Shown here piece by piece: positions 48,717-58,853 of a DNA stretch of 64,000 nt. The stretch spans positions 99,824-163,823 of the forward strand of contig JAKAJC010000001.1 of assembly GCA_021814005.1 (NCBI GenBank). The letters run 5' to 3'. Positions within the stretch are counted from its first letter, which is position 1. Each line of letters opens with the position of its first letter. This DNA comes from Microcaldota archaeon (GTDB lineage: Archaea; Micrarchaeota; Micrarchaeia; Anstonellales; Anstonellaceae). The notes below the pieces were generated by a model. It was not told where the DNA came from, made no database searches, and saw only the letters and a list, made by a program, of their open reading frames with translations. Position numbers and translations under genes: made by a program.

Positions 48717-48999
48717 TGGATTAGGGGAAGAACATAGCTTCGGCGTGAACAGCAATAAACTCTGCGGCAGGCTGCCATATATTCGGCTCAAGGAACAATC
48801 CGACGTGGCCTGCAGGCGCGTTTCCGGTGACTGGAAGCGGGCAGTGTTCAAGATCCCGTCCGGTGCATCGTACAGGCCAAGCGCCAGTGTTATTAATTTT
48901 CCCGTCATTCTCTTTATGGCGATGAGGCTCGCCTAGCAATCCGCTAAACCGCCTTGAAACAGGCTGACAGCTTCTACTTAAATTAGAAGGTGAGCTTCA

Positions 49000-50145
49000 A
49001 TGGAACCAAGCGCAGTACCGCTGATAGCCGGAACAATGGTATTTCTTGCCAGCCTTATTTCCCTTCGGCTGGGAGTATCAGTCGCCATCATTGAGTTGAT
49101 GCTCGGCGTGATTGTCGGAAACTATCTCGGTTTCCAAGCCGAACCCTGGATGACTTATCTGGCTAGTTTAGGCGGCATCGTCCTGACCTTCCTTGCCGGA
49201 GCAGAGGTTGATCTGCCCCTCCTGCGTTCCAAATTCAAGGAGAGTATGCTGATTGGTGGCGCGTCCTTCCTCGTCCCATTCGTTGGCGCTTTCATCTACA
49301 CTTATTTCGTGGCTGGCTGGGCGCTCAACGCCGCCCTGATAGCCGCCGCCGCGCTCTCGACAACCTCCTTGGCCGTCGTTTATTCGGTCCTCGTGGAAAC
49401 CGGGCTTAATCACACCAAATTGGGGAAGCTTCTCATGGCTGCCACTTTCGTCACTGACATCGGAACCGCACTGGCGCTCAGCATCCTCTTCATCAAACCG
49501 AACGAACTCACACTCGAATTCGTCATAGTCTCCGCAGTCGTCATATTCCTCGCCGTGAAATACTCGCGCATTCTCTTCGGCAATCCGCTCTACAAGAACA
49601 AGGTCATCGAGCCCGAGATAAAGTACCTTCTCCTGCTGCTCCTAATCTTCATGTACTTCGCGGCAGCCGGTGCGAGCCATGCTGTCCTGCCCGCTTTCCT
49701 GCTGGGGCTGTTCATGTCGCCCTATTTCACCGAGCTATCGGACACAAAAGAGGTTCGCAACCGCCTTCGCGCCGTAGCCTATGCCATCATCACGCCCTTC
49801 TTCTTCATCGTGGGCGGGATGAATGTCTCCCTGCCATTGGTGATGGGCGCGCTGGGGCTTTTTATTTCCCTCTTCGCTGTCAAACAGGCATCAAAGTTCA
49901 TTGGGGTGTTTTTCCTCGCCCGCAGATACATGCCGAAAAACGAGATGTATGCCACGCTGCTTATGAGCACGGGCCTGACGTTCGGGACCATCGCGAGCGT
50001 ATTCGGCTACCAGGCTGGATATATCGACAAGACGCAGTTCTCCGTGCTAATCGCCGTCGTGGTGGCCAGCGCCGTCATCCCGACGCTGATCGCGCAGAAG
50101 TGGTTCAAGCCCGTGCACATGGAAGACGTGCTCAACGGGAAGTAG
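49000..50145 (+). CDS. cation:proton antiporter (CPA2/KefB-like)
   Basis: Multiple TM; LSLRLGVSVAIIELMLGVIVGNYLG, FLAGAEVDLPLLRSKFKESMLIG, LMAATFVTDIGTALALSILF. Confidence 0.88.
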   Translation: MEPSAVPLIAGTMVFLASLISLRLGVSVAIIELMLGVIVGNYLGFQAEPWMTYLASLGGIVLTFLAGAEVDLPLLRSKFKESMLIGGASFLVPFVGAFIYTYFVAGWALNAALIAAAALSTTSLAVVYSVLVETGLNHTKLGKLLMAATFVTDIGTALALSILFIKPNELTLEFVIVSAVVIFLAVKYSRILFGNPLYKNKVIEPEIKYLLLLLLIFMYFAAAGASHAVLPAFLLGLFMSPYFTELSDTKEVRNRLRAVAYAIITPFFFIVGGMNVSLPLVMGALGLFISLFAVKQASKFIGVFFLARRYMPKNEMYATLLMSTGLTFGTIASVFGYQAGYIDKTQFSVLIAVVVASAVIPTLIAQKWFKPVHMEDVLNGK

Positions 50146-50197
50146 GGTGCTGGGACTCTTCAGGATGGGGAAACGCACTCTCCAGATATTTCTTGAA

Positions 50198-50232
50198 TCA
50201 AATATCCTGCTCCATCACAGTCTGCCGCTTGT
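50198..50232. repeat. 35-bp direct repeat, left copy (detached gene 3' end)
   Basis: Minus-strand frame reads NKR-like ...DKRQTVMEQDI-stop, preceded by FRSAS. Confidence 0.85.
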
Positions 50233-50265
50233 CCGATGCCGACCGAAAAGCATCATAAATTGATA

Positions 50266-50287
50266 TCATCATATAATTATATGATGA
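50266..50287. promoter_or_regulatory. 22-bp perfect palindrome over arsR-type start codon (probable autoregulatory operator)
   Basis: tcatcatataattatatgatga. Confidence 0.7.
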
Positions 50288-50598
50288 ATTTACAAAAGCT
50301 GGCCGCCAAGGCCAAGTTCTTCTCCGGCTTCTCCGACCAGACGAGGCTCTCCATCGTGGAAACGCTGGCTGACGGGCCGAAGAACGTGGGGGAAATCGCG
50401 AAGGCCACGGGCCAGCCCCAGCCCAACGTCTCCAACCATCTGGCCTGCTTGTTGGAGTGCGGGCTGGTCAGGCGCGAGCGCAAAGGCAAGTGCAACCTCT
50501 ATTCCCTGAGCGAGAAGGATGTCGAGCATCTGTTGGCCGTTTCGGAGAAAATCGTGGCGAAGCACTATGGCAGGCTGGCGGCCTGCACGAAGCCGTAG
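50281..50598 (+). CDS. ArsR/SmtB-family transcriptional regulator
   Basis: GFSDQTRLSIVETLADGPKNVGEIAKATGQPQPNVSNHLACLLECGLVRRERKGKCNLYSL. Confidence 0.88.
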   Translation: MMNLQKLAAKAKFFSGFSDQTRLSIVETLADGPKNVGEIAKATGQPQPNVSNHLACLLECGLVRRERKGKCNLYSLSEKDVEHLLAVSEKIVAKHYGRLAACTKP

Positions 50599-50632
50599 AG
50601 CGATGCAAAATGCATAGAAAACAGGTGATGAA

Positions 50633-51154
50633 ATGATAGACAAGCCCAAATTATTCATAATCGCAATGGTAGCCATGACAGTGCTGGCGCTGGCGTTCTT
50701 TGCTTCCCAGGCGGGTCCGGCCAGGAGCAATATTCCTATTGCTTCGAACGCGTGCAATGGCGCCGGATGCAATGCCAGCCCCTTTGCGGCAACCCCTTCA
50801 ACTGCCGCCGCGGCAAGCGCTGCCGTGCAAACCCAGCCGGCCGTGCAATCCAATCCATCCGCGAAAGTCAATTCGCCGTCCGAACCCCTGCAGCAGGTTT
50901 CCGCCGACCAGCTGGTGGTCAATCCCGCCTCGTTCCTGGGAAAGAGGATTTCACTCGTGGCGCCCGTGGGCGCTTTGCTGCCCGAGAAGAGCATGTTCAC
51001 AGTGACATGCAGCTGCGGCCAGACGCAGATTCCGGTTTCCTACAAGGGCGCGTTCCCGGCGCAGGGCCGGCGAGTTGCCGTGCAAGGCACGCTCAGGCAG
51101 GACGCGGCCGGACAATACTACTTTGATGCGCAGAGCTGGGCTTATGCGAACTGA
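50633..51154 (+). CDS. membrane-anchored OB-fold-like (CcmE-like) protein
   Basis: N-term TM; QLVVNPASFLGKRISLVAPVG...VTCSCGQTQIPVSYKGAFPAQGRRVAVQGTL. Confidence 0.5.
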   Translation: MIDKPKLFIIAMVAMTVLALAFFASQAGPARSNIPIASNACNGAGCNASPFAATPSTAAAASAAVQTQPAVQSNPSAKVNSPSEPLQQVSADQLVVNPASFLGKRISLVAPVGALLPEKSMFTVTCSCGQTQIPVSYKGAFPAQGRRVAVQGTLRQDAAGQYYFDAQSWAYAN

Positions 51155-53651
51155 GCCGCTCGCGAGGGTTGTCCTCCCATTGCTGGTATTCGTCCTTGCC
51201 GTCGCGATCCACTTCTGGCTTTTCGCCTCCGCGCAGGCGCAGACGGCCGGACAGTGGGCGGTGCAGCAGCACTATGACCCGGTCGCGGGCTATATTGCAA
51301 CACAGGAGATACTGCTGGGCATCTCCTACGCGCTCATGGCCGCTTTCACCTCTTATGTGGCGCTTCTCTTCTTCGCGCACCGGGCAAAACTGTCCCAGCT
51401 GGGAGCATCCGCCGGCTTCACCGCCGCCCTATATGCGTTCGGCTGTTTCCTCATCGGCTGCTGCGGCTCGCCGATGCTGGCAATATATATCGGCTTCTTG
51501 GGGCCCAGTTTTGTCGGAGTATCAAAGCAGATCGTCTTGGGCGTAACCATGATTTCCGTCGCCTATGGCTACATGAGCATGGCGAAATTCAGGAAGCCGG
51601 CCAAAGATGGCGGCAAGGATGAAAACAAGACGGACTGCGTGGATGATTCGTGCGCCTGCGCTCCCACCGATAAGAAGGCCGCCGCAAGCGCCAGCCCGCC
51701 CGCCGACAAGAAGGAGTCCGCCTGCATAGAGGACGCATGTGCCTGCGCCCCTGCAAGTGAAACGAAGGCAGAAGATGCAGAAAAAAACGCCGGTTTCGCC
51801 GGCATGATAGCGTTCGCTTTCGTTGGCGTGGTCGCTATCCTAATTCTCGCAGAACTGCTGGTGGAGCGCGCGGGCCTGCTGGAAAAGCCGCTGGAGCTGC
51901 TTCCTTGGCCGCTTGTCGTTGCCGCGACGCTGGCGGGCGGATATCCGATTTTCAAGAATGCGTTGATGGGGCTGAAATCGGGCAAGATAAACGCCGACCT
52001 GCTCATGAGCATCGGAATTGCAGCCGCCATGGCCATCGGCGAGTTCAGCGCCTCCACCCTCATCGTGTTCTTCATGGGCATCGCGCACTTCCTGGAACGC
52101 TTCACTTTCGAGCGCTCAAGGAAGGCCATTAGGGACATCGTGGCATTCGCCCCCAAAAGCGCGCGGGTGGAGCGAAATGGCCGGGAGGCTCTCGTTCCGA
52201 TAGAGGAGATACGGGTCGGGGACACCCTGACCGTCAAGCCCGGCGAGCGCATCGGCGCGGATGGCACCGTCGTATCCGGCTCAAGCAGCGTGGACGAATC
52301 GCCCATCACCGGCGAATCCATGCCGAAAGAGAAGCGGGCCGGAGACGGCGTTTTCGCCGGGACTTTGAACCAGCACGGGCAGCTGGAAATCAGGGTGAAA
52401 CGGGCCGGCGCGGACACCATGCTGGGCAAGATAATCCACCTGGTCGAGGAGGCGGAGGCCTCACGCGCCCCGGTCCAGAAATTCGCGGATAAATTCAGCT
52501 CATACTATTTACCCGTCGTGTCCCTCTCCGCGCTGGCCACATACCTGATAACAGGCAGCATCACGCACGCCATCGCGGTGGTGGTGGTCGCATGCCCCTG
52601 TGCGATAGCGCTGGCAACCCCCATGTCGGTCGTCGCGGCAGTAGGCAACGCGGCCAAGAATGGGATCGTGGTCAAGGGAGGCGTCCATCTGGAGAACCTC
52701 TCCAAGGTGGACACGCTGGTGGTGGACAAGACCGGCACGCTCACCCACGGAAGGCCGGAAGTTACGGACATCTACGCCGCAGGAGGAGAAAGCGAGGGTA
52801 AAATCGTGGCCATCGCAGCGGCGCTTGAAATCCATTCCGAGCACCCGTTGGCGCGGGCGGTGCTGGAAAGGGCGGAAAAAGACAAGGTGAAATTTGACAA
52901 AGCAGGAAAGTTCCATTACAAAGTCGGCATGGGCGTTTCGGGGACAATAGATGGGAAGGCGGCTGCGGCGGGAAATGAAAAGCTCATGTCTGCCAATGAC
53001 ATTGACGTGTCCGTGCTCATCAAGAAGAAGGAGCAGTTTGAGAGCGAGGGAAAAACCGTCCTGCTGGTCGCCAGCGGGTCCAAAGCCATCGGGCTGATTG
53101 CGGTATCGGACACCCTCCGAAATGACGTGGCCGGGGCGTTGGGAGAGCTTCGGGCTCTTGGAATAGGCAGGATAGTGATGCTCACAGGAGACAACGTGCG
53201 GGTGGCGGCGGCTGTGGCGAAAGGCGTCGGCATAAGCGAATTCCGCGCCAACCAGCTTCCGCACGACAAGGTGGAGTGCGTGAAGGCGCTCCAGAAAGAG
53301 GGGAAGCGCGTGCTCATGATAGGGGACGGGGTGAACGACGCCCCGGCCCTCGCGCAGGCGGACGTGGGAATCGCCATGGGCTCGGGGACTGACGTGTCCA
53401 TAGAAACGTCGGACATCGCGCTGATGAGGGACGAGTGGGCGCAGGTGCCGGCCGCCGTGCGCATAAGCCGGAGGGCGTTCTCGACTATAAAGCAGAACAT
53501 CGCCTTTGGCGTGATTTTCAACGTTCTGGGCATTGCGCTCGCGTCCGTGGGCATACTCACGCCCATGTTCGCGGCTGCAGCGCAGTCGCTTCCGGACTTG
53601 GCGGTGTTCGTCAATTCGTCGAGGCTATTGTTTCTCAAGAACGGAAGATAA
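51144..53651 (+). CDS. heavy-metal P-type ATPase with N-terminal TM domain and duplicated Cys-rich linker
   Basis: [51 protein letters not shown]; linker CVDDSCACAP and CIEDACACAP. Confidence 0.93.
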   Translation: MRTEPLARVVLPLLVFVLAVAIHFWLFASAQAQTAGQWAVQQHYDPVAGYIATQEILLGISYALMAAFTSYVALLFFAHRAKLSQLGASAGFTAALYAFGCFLIGCCGSPMLAIYIGFLGPSFVGVSKQIVLGVTMISVAYGYMSMAKFRKPAKDGGKDENKTDCVDDSCACAPTDKKAAASASPPADKKESACIEDACACAPASETKAEDAEKNAGFAGMIAFAFVGVVAILILAELLVERAGLLEKPLELLPWPLVVAATLAGGYPIFKNALMGLKSGKINADLLMSIGIAAAMAIGEFSASTLIVFFMGIAHFLERFTFERSRKAIRDIVAFAPKSARVERNGREALVPIEEIRVGDTLTVKPGERIGADGTVVSGSSSVDESPITGESMPKEKRAGDGVFAGTLNQHGQLEIRVKRAGADTMLGKIIHLVEEAEASRAPVQKFADKFSSYYLPVVSLSALATYLITGSITHAIAVVVVACPCAIALATPMSVVAAVGNAAKNGIVVKGGVHLENLSKVDTLVVDKTGTLTHGRPEVTDIYAAGGESEGKIVAIAAALEIHSEHPLARAVLERAEKDKVKFDKAGKFHYKVGMGVSGTIDGKAAAAGNEKLMSANDIDVSVLIKKKEQFESEGKTVLLVASGSKAIGLIAVSDTLRNDVAGALGELRALGIGRIVMLTGDNVRVAAAVAKGVGISEFRANQLPHDKVECVKALQKEGKRVLMIGDGVNDAPALAQADVGIAMGSGTDVSIETSDIALMRDEWAQVPAAVRISRRAFSTIKQNIAFGVIFNVLGIALASVGILTPMFAAAAQSLPDLAVFVNSSRLLFLKNGR

Positions 53652-53658
53652 GCACGCC

Positions 53659-54420
53659 CTACTTCCGCGCCTCAATCTTGAGGCTTTCAAGCGGGATTCC
53701 GCCATACTGACGCCCGCCGATGTCCTTGTCTTCGCCTAGAATACTGACCTTGAAGCCCGCGTCTTCGAGTTTCTTGAGATAGACATCTCGCAATAGGGCG
53801 CCGCCCACGCAGCCGGAAATCAATTCGTCATCCTTCCTCTGCACAGCAGTCAATTCTTTCAACAAGACGATATCGGAGACATACATTCTCCCACCCTCTT
53901 TGAGCACCCGGAAAGCCTCGGAGAACACCTTGTCCTTGTCGGGAGCGAGGTTGATGACGCAGTTGCTGATCACCACGTCCACGGACGCATCTGCCAGCGG
54001 AAGCTCCTCGATGTCTCCCAGCTTGAACTCCACGTTCGAATAGCCGTGTTTCGCGGCGTTCGCCCGCGCCTTCTTCACCATGGCCGGCGTCATGTCCACG
54101 CCGATGACCTTGCCGCTCTTGCCGACTCTTCGGGCGGAAAGGAAAGCGTCGAAACCGGCTCCGCTCCCCAAATCCAATACCACATCGCCTTCTTTCATCT
54201 GCGAAAGGGCGGTCGGGTTGCCGCACCCAAGACCCAGATTCGCCTCCGGCACGTTGTTTATCTCCGCTTCCGAATATCCGATGCTTTTGGAAACTGCCGC
54301 TGCATTCGTACCGAGCGGGGAGCAGCAGGACGGGCCGCAGCCGCATCCCTCATTGCTGGCAATCTCGGAATACCTTTTCTTGACGATCTCTTTGGTTTTG
54401 CCCCCCATGGTCCCCCTCAC
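53659..54420 (-). CDS. arsM: arsenite methyltransferase
   Basis: [13 protein letters not shown]-term; [72 protein letters not shown]. Confidence 0.92.
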   Translation of the reverse strand: MRGTMGGKTKEIVKKRYSEIASNEGCGCGPSCCSPLGTNAAAVSKSIGYSEAEINNVPEANLGLGCGNPTALSQMKEGDVVLDLGSGAGFDAFLSARRVGKSGKVIGVDMTPAMVKKARANAAKHGYSNVEFKLGDIEELPLADASVDVVISNCVINLAPDKDKVFSEAFRVLKEGGRMYVSDIVLLKELTAVQRKDDELISGCVGGALLRDVYLKKLEDAGFKVSILGEDKDIGGRQYGGIPLESLKIEARK

Positions 54421-56384
54421 TTGAACCTAATCAACAGTGCGGAGTTCAGCATCACCGAGAAGCATCCGGCCTCCTGGAATATCACCGCGAGCGCAGGCAC
54501 GAAAATGCCGACCGCCGAGAGCCCGAAACCCAGCACGTTGTAGGCCATTGAGAACATGATGTTGCCCTTTATCGTGCGCAAAGTCTGCCGGCTGAGCCGT
54601 ATGGTCTCGGCCACCTTCCCGATGTCGTTGGTCTTGAGCACGATATCCGCCGCCCCTATGGATACATCGGTGCCGGAGCCCATGGCGATGGAGACATTCG
54701 CGGCCGAGAGCGCGGGGGCGTCGTTGATGCCGTCCCCCACCATCGCCACTTTGTACTCTTTCTTCAGCTCCTCCACGATGCGCACCTTGTCCTGCGGAAG
54801 CAACTCCGAGCGAACGTCCTCGATGCCGAGCTGTTTGCCGACCGATTCCGAGACGGTGTGGTGATCCCCCGAGAGGAGCACGATTTTCTTAATCCCGAGC
54901 TTGCGCAAATTCTCCACGCCTACGCGCGAGTTCTCCTTCAGCACATCCGCCACCGCGATCACTCCGGCGACCTTGCCGTCTACAGACACGATCAGGAGCG
55001 TCTTTCCCTCCTGCCCGCGCTTGACGATCTCAGCCTGCGCTTTTGCGGATATCTTCACCTTGTTATCAGAAAGCAGCCTGCTGTTCCCGACCAGCACTTC
55101 CTTCCCCTTCACCTTGGCAAAAATGCCCTTGCCGGGGAAAACCTTGAAGGAGGACGGCTCACAAAGTGTTATCTTGTGCTTCTTTACCTCATTCAGGATG
55201 CTTGTTGAAAGCGGGTGTTCGGATAGCTTCTCAGCACTTGCCGCATAGAAGAGCAGCTTTTCCGCCCCTATCCCGTCGAACGTGGAAACATCTGTCACGG
55301 AAGGCTTGCCGAACGTGAGCGTGCCGGTTTTGTCGAAGACCACGCAGTCCACCTCAGAAGCCGCTTCCAGATGCGCGCCGCCCTTGATCATAATCCCTTT
55401 GCGTGCGCCATTGCCGATTCCCGCAATGACCGCCGCAGGTGTCGCCATAGATAGGGCGCAGGGGCAGGCCACGAGCAGCACGGCGGCTGTTTTGACGGGG
55501 TCGCCGGTCAGCAGATACACCAGCGTGGCGAAAACGAGGACGGCGGGAATGAATACGCTTGCTATCCTGTCGGCGTATTTCTGCACTTGGGGCTTGTTCA
55601 GCTGCGCATCCTGCACCATCTTCACCACGCGCGCCAGCGTGGTGTCCTCTCCTACCTTGGTCGCCTTCATCTCGAAAGCGCCAAGCTCGCAGATAGTGCC
55701 GCTCATCACCGATTCGCCAATGCTTTTTTCGAGGGGGATGCCCTCACCGGTAATCACGGATTCGTTGATGGAGCCGCTGCCTTTGGTTATGGTGCCGTCA
55801 ACAGGTATGCCTTCGCCGCTCTTGACGACCAATATGTCGCCGGGCTTCACGGTTTCGACCGCGACCTCTTCCTCGACAAATCCATGCTTGACTCGGGCTT
55901 TTTTGGGTGCGAGAGCCATCAGTTCATCCACCGCGCTCTTCATCTTCACCAGCGTGAATATCTCAAGTGTCTCGATGCCGAGCATGAGAACGATGATCGA
56001 GCCTGCCGGGAAGAACCGGCTTGAGAAGAGGCGGTTGAGGTCCGCGCCCAGCCACGATGCGTCCACCGAATGGGCGGCCGGGACGGCCAATGCGGCGATG
56101 ATGGCGATTCCGATGAGGACGTCGGTTGTGAGTTGCTTCTTCAACAGGGCGTCAAGCGCCCGGCCATATATCTGCGCCGAGCCAATGAAGATGGCAAGTA
56201 ATGCGGTGTCCACCCCGAATAATGAATCAAGGACATGGAACCAGCGCAAGGTGAAGAGGAGCAGGACTGTGCCGTAGATGGCATATTGCCGGTATTTGCG
56301 CATCCTCTGCTCCTCGCCCAGCTTGTCCGTTTTGACAGACGGTACACTGCACGATTCTCCGGGGCCGCATGTACTGCAACCCAT
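54417..56384 (-). CDS. heavy-metal P-type ATPase
   Basis: [16 protein letters not shown]-term; [59 protein letters not shown]. Confidence 0.95.
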   Translation of the reverse strand: MGCSTCGPGESCSVPSVKTDKLGEEQRMRKYRQYAIYGTVLLLFTLRWFHVLDSLFGVDTALLAIFIGSAQIYGRALDALLKKQLTTDVLIGIAIIAALAVPAAHSVDASWLGADLNRLFSSRFFPAGSIIVLMLGIETLEIFTLVKMKSAVDELMALAPKKARVKHGFVEEEVAVETVKPGDILVVKSGEGIPVDGTITKGSGSINESVITGEGIPLEKSIGESVMSGTICELGAFEMKATKVGEDTTLARVVKMVQDAQLNKPQVQKYADRIASVFIPAVLVFATLVYLLTGDPVKTAAVLLVACPCALSMATPAAVIAGIGNGARKGIMIKGGAHLEAASEVDCVVFDKTGTLTFGKPSVTDVSTFDGIGAEKLLFYAASAEKLSEHPLSTSILNEVKKHKITLCEPSSFKVFPGKGIFAKVKGKEVLVGNSRLLSDNKVKISAKAQAEIVKRGQEGKTLLIVSVDGKVAGVIAVADVLKENSRVGVENLRKLGIKKIVLLSGDHHTVSESVGKQLGIEDVRSELLPQDKVRIVEELKKEYKVAMVGDGINDAPALSAANVSIAMGSGTDVSIGAADIVLKTNDIGKVAETIRLSRQTLRTIKGNIMFSMAYNVLGFGLSAVGIFVPALAVIFQEAGCFSVMLNSALLIRFK

Positions 56385-56705
56385 TCAAGCCACCTTGAGG
56401 CGTTTTGCCACTTCTTTCTCCAGTTCGGCATAGGGCGGGATAGTGCCGGGCGCCAGCACCGTTTCTTGCACCGAGATGAACGGGAGCAGGATTTTCCCAG
56501 CCGAGCCTGCCGTTTCTCGGAGGTATGGGAATTGCTTGAGATTGAACCCTTGATAGGCCTCGAATTCCAGGCGCTCTTCCCCGAATTTATTCACCAGCTT
56601 TTTGGCGGCAAGCTCAAGAGCTGCCACGTCCTTGTTGGGGCCGCAGCCGCATCCTTCGCCGCATGTTTGGGAGAAGAACAGGCGCACAATCACTTTTTCA
56701 CTCAT
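56385..56705 (-). CDS. small Cys-rich protein, possibly ArsD/thioredoxin-like metallochaperone
   Basis: VIVRLFFSQTCGEGCGCGPNKDVAALELAAKKLVNKFGEERLEFEAYQGF. Confidence 0.5.
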   Translation of the reverse strand: MSEKVIVRLFFSQTCGEGCGCGPNKDVAALELAAKKLVNKFGEERLEFEAYQGFNLKQFPYLRETAGSAGKILLPFISVQETVLAPGTIPPYAELEKEVAKRLKVA

Positions 56706-56710
56706 TAAAA

Positions 56711-57808
56711 TCACCTTGAAGCGTTATCTTTCGCATCTGTGGAAGCTGGACTCGACCGAAACAGTCTCCCCCGCAGCCATAGCGAGACATCCACCAGCCC
56801 AATCAAAACCGGCACCTCGACCAGCGGCCCGATCACGGCCACGAACGCCTGCCCCGAGCCGATGCCGAACACAGCTATCGCCACGGCAATAGCAAGCTCA
56901 AAATTGTTGCTAGCAGCCGTCAGGGCCAGGGTGGCCGTGCGTGGGTAGTCCTCGCCCGTCTTATATGCCATGAAGAAGCTGACGAGGAACATGATGACGA
57001 AATAGAGGAGGAGCGGAATCGCAATCATCGCCACGTCAAGGGGAATTTGCAGAATCAGGCTGCCCTTGAGGCTGAACATCACGATGATGGTGAAGAGCAG
57101 GGCGATGAGCGTTATGGGTGAGATGGCAGGCATGAATTTTTGGTGGTACCATTCCTCGCCCTTTTTGCGGATAAGGTATTGATGCGTCAGCAAACCTGCG
57201 AAGAAGGGGATTCCCAAGTAGATGAGCACGCTCTCGGCGATTTGCCAGATGCTGATATCCACAACCGTGGAGGCAAGCCCGAACATCGGCGGTAGTATGG
57301 TGAGAAAGAGCCACGCATATGCACTGTAAAATATAATCTGAAAGATGCTGTTCATGGCCACGAGGCCGGCGGCATAATCTGTGTGGCCTTTTGCAAGCTC
57401 GTTCCACACCAGCACCATGGCGATGCAGCGGGCAATCCCGATCATGATGAGGCCATACATGTATTCGGGCCGCTCGCGCAGGAAGACGATGGCAAGGATG
57501 AACATGAGGATGGGGCCGAATATCCAGTTTTGGAGAAGCGACAGGGCAACTGTTTTGGGGTGGTTCTTGAACACGTCGGCCAGCTTCTCGTAGCGCACCT
57601 TGGCCAGCGGCGGATACATCATGACGATGAGGCCGACTGCGATGGGGATGGACGTGGTGCCGATTTGGAGGCTGCTCACAAGCTGCCCGAACTGGGGGAG
57701 GAAAACGCCAAGTGCCAATCCTATTCCCATTGCGAGGAATATCCAGAGCGTGAGGTAGCGGTCAAGGAAGGATAATTTGTCAGAGGTCTTTTCGCCTGCC
57801 ATGCTCAT
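56711..57808 (-). CDS. acr3: ACR3-family arsenite efflux permease
   Basis: [91 protein letters not shown]. Confidence 0.95.
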   Translation of the reverse strand: MSMAGEKTSDKLSFLDRYLTLWIFLAMGIGLALGVFLPQFGQLVSSLQIGTTSIPIAVGLIVMMYPPLAKVRYEKLADVFKNHPKTVALSLLQNWIFGPILMFILAIVFLRERPEYMYGLIMIGIARCIAMVLVWNELAKGHTDYAAGLVAMNSIFQIIFYSAYAWLFLTILPPMFGLASTVVDISIWQIAESVLIYLGIPFFAGLLTHQYLIRKKGEEWYHQKFMPAISPITLIALLFTIIVMFSLKGSLILQIPLDVAMIAIPLLLYFVIMFLVSFFMAYKTGEDYPRTATLALTAASNNFELAIAVAIAVFGIGSGQAFVAVIGPLVEVPVLIGLVDVSLWLRGRLFRSSPASTDAKDNASR

Positions 57809-58200
57809 ACACTCTCCGTTTTTTCCATCTCAACCATCAAACCTTTGATTTTGGCCCCAATCATATCCCTGACTTTGCGGTATTCCTCAATCGGTTTTCC
57901 TTTCGGGTCGGGTATCTGCCAGTCAATACGGTGCTTGGCCGCCACGAATGGACAGGCGTCGCCGCAGCCCATGGTGATGACATAATCGAACTTCTGGCCC
58001 CTGTAATATTCGGTGCTGTGCGGAACCTTTCCTGATAGGTCGATGCCGGCCTCTTTCATGACTTCGACCGTTTTGGGATCTATTTGAGCGGCAGGTTCGC
58101 TTCCGGCTGAGAAGGCCTGACCGTTGGCCATCCTGTTGAATAGAGCCTCCGACATCTGGCTACGGCAGGCATTGTGGATACAGACGAACAGCACGCGCAT
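57805..58200 (-). CDS. arsC: arsenate reductase (LMW phosphatase type)
   Basis: [46 protein letters not shown]. Confidence 0.95.
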   Translation of the reverse strand: MRVLFVCIHNACRSQMSEALFNRMANGQAFSAGSEPAAQIDPKTVEVMKEAGIDLSGKVPHSTEYYRGQKFDYVITMGCGDACPFVAAKHRIDWQIPDPKGKPIEEYRKVRDMIGAKIKGLMVEMEKTESV

Positions 58201-58210
58201 GGATACACCT

Positions 58211-58498
58211 TTAGCAGCTTGCCTCTTTCCGCTTCGTTTTGGGTATCTTGAGGATATCCATTATCTGGGCCGCTTCGGGGCTCTTGAGCTTGTACCAGAT
58301 ATTCACCCCGACGCGGCGGGATTCGAGTATGCCGGATTGGAGCAGCACCTTGAGGTGTTGCGAAACTGTGGGCTGGGCTTTGCCGCTGGCGGGCACGAGG
58401 GTGCAGGCGCACATTTCACCGCCCAGCAGCGCCTGGACGATTTTGAGGCGGGTTTCGTCGCCGAGGGCTTTGAGGAGGAGGGCTTTTTGCTTGAGCAT
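58211..58498 (-). CDS. arsR: ArsR-family regulator
   Basis: LKALGDETRLKIVQALLGGEMCACTLVPASGKAQPTVSQHLKVLLQSGILESRRVGVNIWYKL. Confidence 0.92.
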   Translation of the reverse strand: MLKQKALLLKALGDETRLKIVQALLGGEMCACTLVPASGKAQPTVSQHLKVLLQSGILESRRVGVNIWYKLKSPEAAQIMDILKIPKTKRKEASC

Positions 58499-58672
58499 AA
58501 TATATCGGTATATGCGAATATATAAATACTTAATGGATACCGCGTTCTTCGTCTCTATTCGCATTCTGATATGCTCAGGCGCAATCGTTTACTCCTAGGT
58601 GTTCTTATCACGACTCAGGCAATCGAATCTTTTCCAAGATGGCAGGCAGAAGAATATCCGAAATATCTGCGT

Positions 58673-58707
58673 TCAAATATCCTGCTCCATCACAGTCTGC
58701 CGCTTGT
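58673..58707. repeat. 35-bp direct repeat, right copy (gene 3' end in place)
   Basis: tcaaatatcctgctccatcacagtctgccgcttgt. Confidence 0.85.
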
Positions 58708-58843
58708 TCGCAGCCGCCCGCAAGCACGCCTTTTTCAGCAAATTCTCAATTGCCGCGTTCACTGCCGAATAAAGCCCGCTCGATGTCCTCATCTTGTTCT
58801 GCCGCAAATACTGCTTCAAGCTCGCCCGCTTCGCTATCTCCAT
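58673..58843 (-). CDS. small archaeal histone-fold-like protein (56 aa), downstream of and co-oriented with orc1/cdc6
   Basis: Minus-strand translation MEIAKRASLKQYLRQNKMRTSSGLYSAVNAAIENLLKKACLRAAANKRQTVMEQDI; below ORF-track length cutoff. Confidence 0.65.
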   Translation of the reverse strand: MEIAKRASLKQYLRQNKMRTSSGLYSAVNAAIENLLKKACLRAAANKRQTVMEQDI

Positions 58844-58853
58844 GTCCACCACC

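Larger units (their letters stand above)
50198..58707. mobile_element. arsenic/metal resistance cassette bounded by 35-bp direct repeat (nested insertion candidate)
   Basis: tcaaatatcctgctccatcacagtctgccgcttgt at 50198-50232 and 58673-58707; the right copy is the 3' end of a small histone-fold-like gene. Confidence 0.7.
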
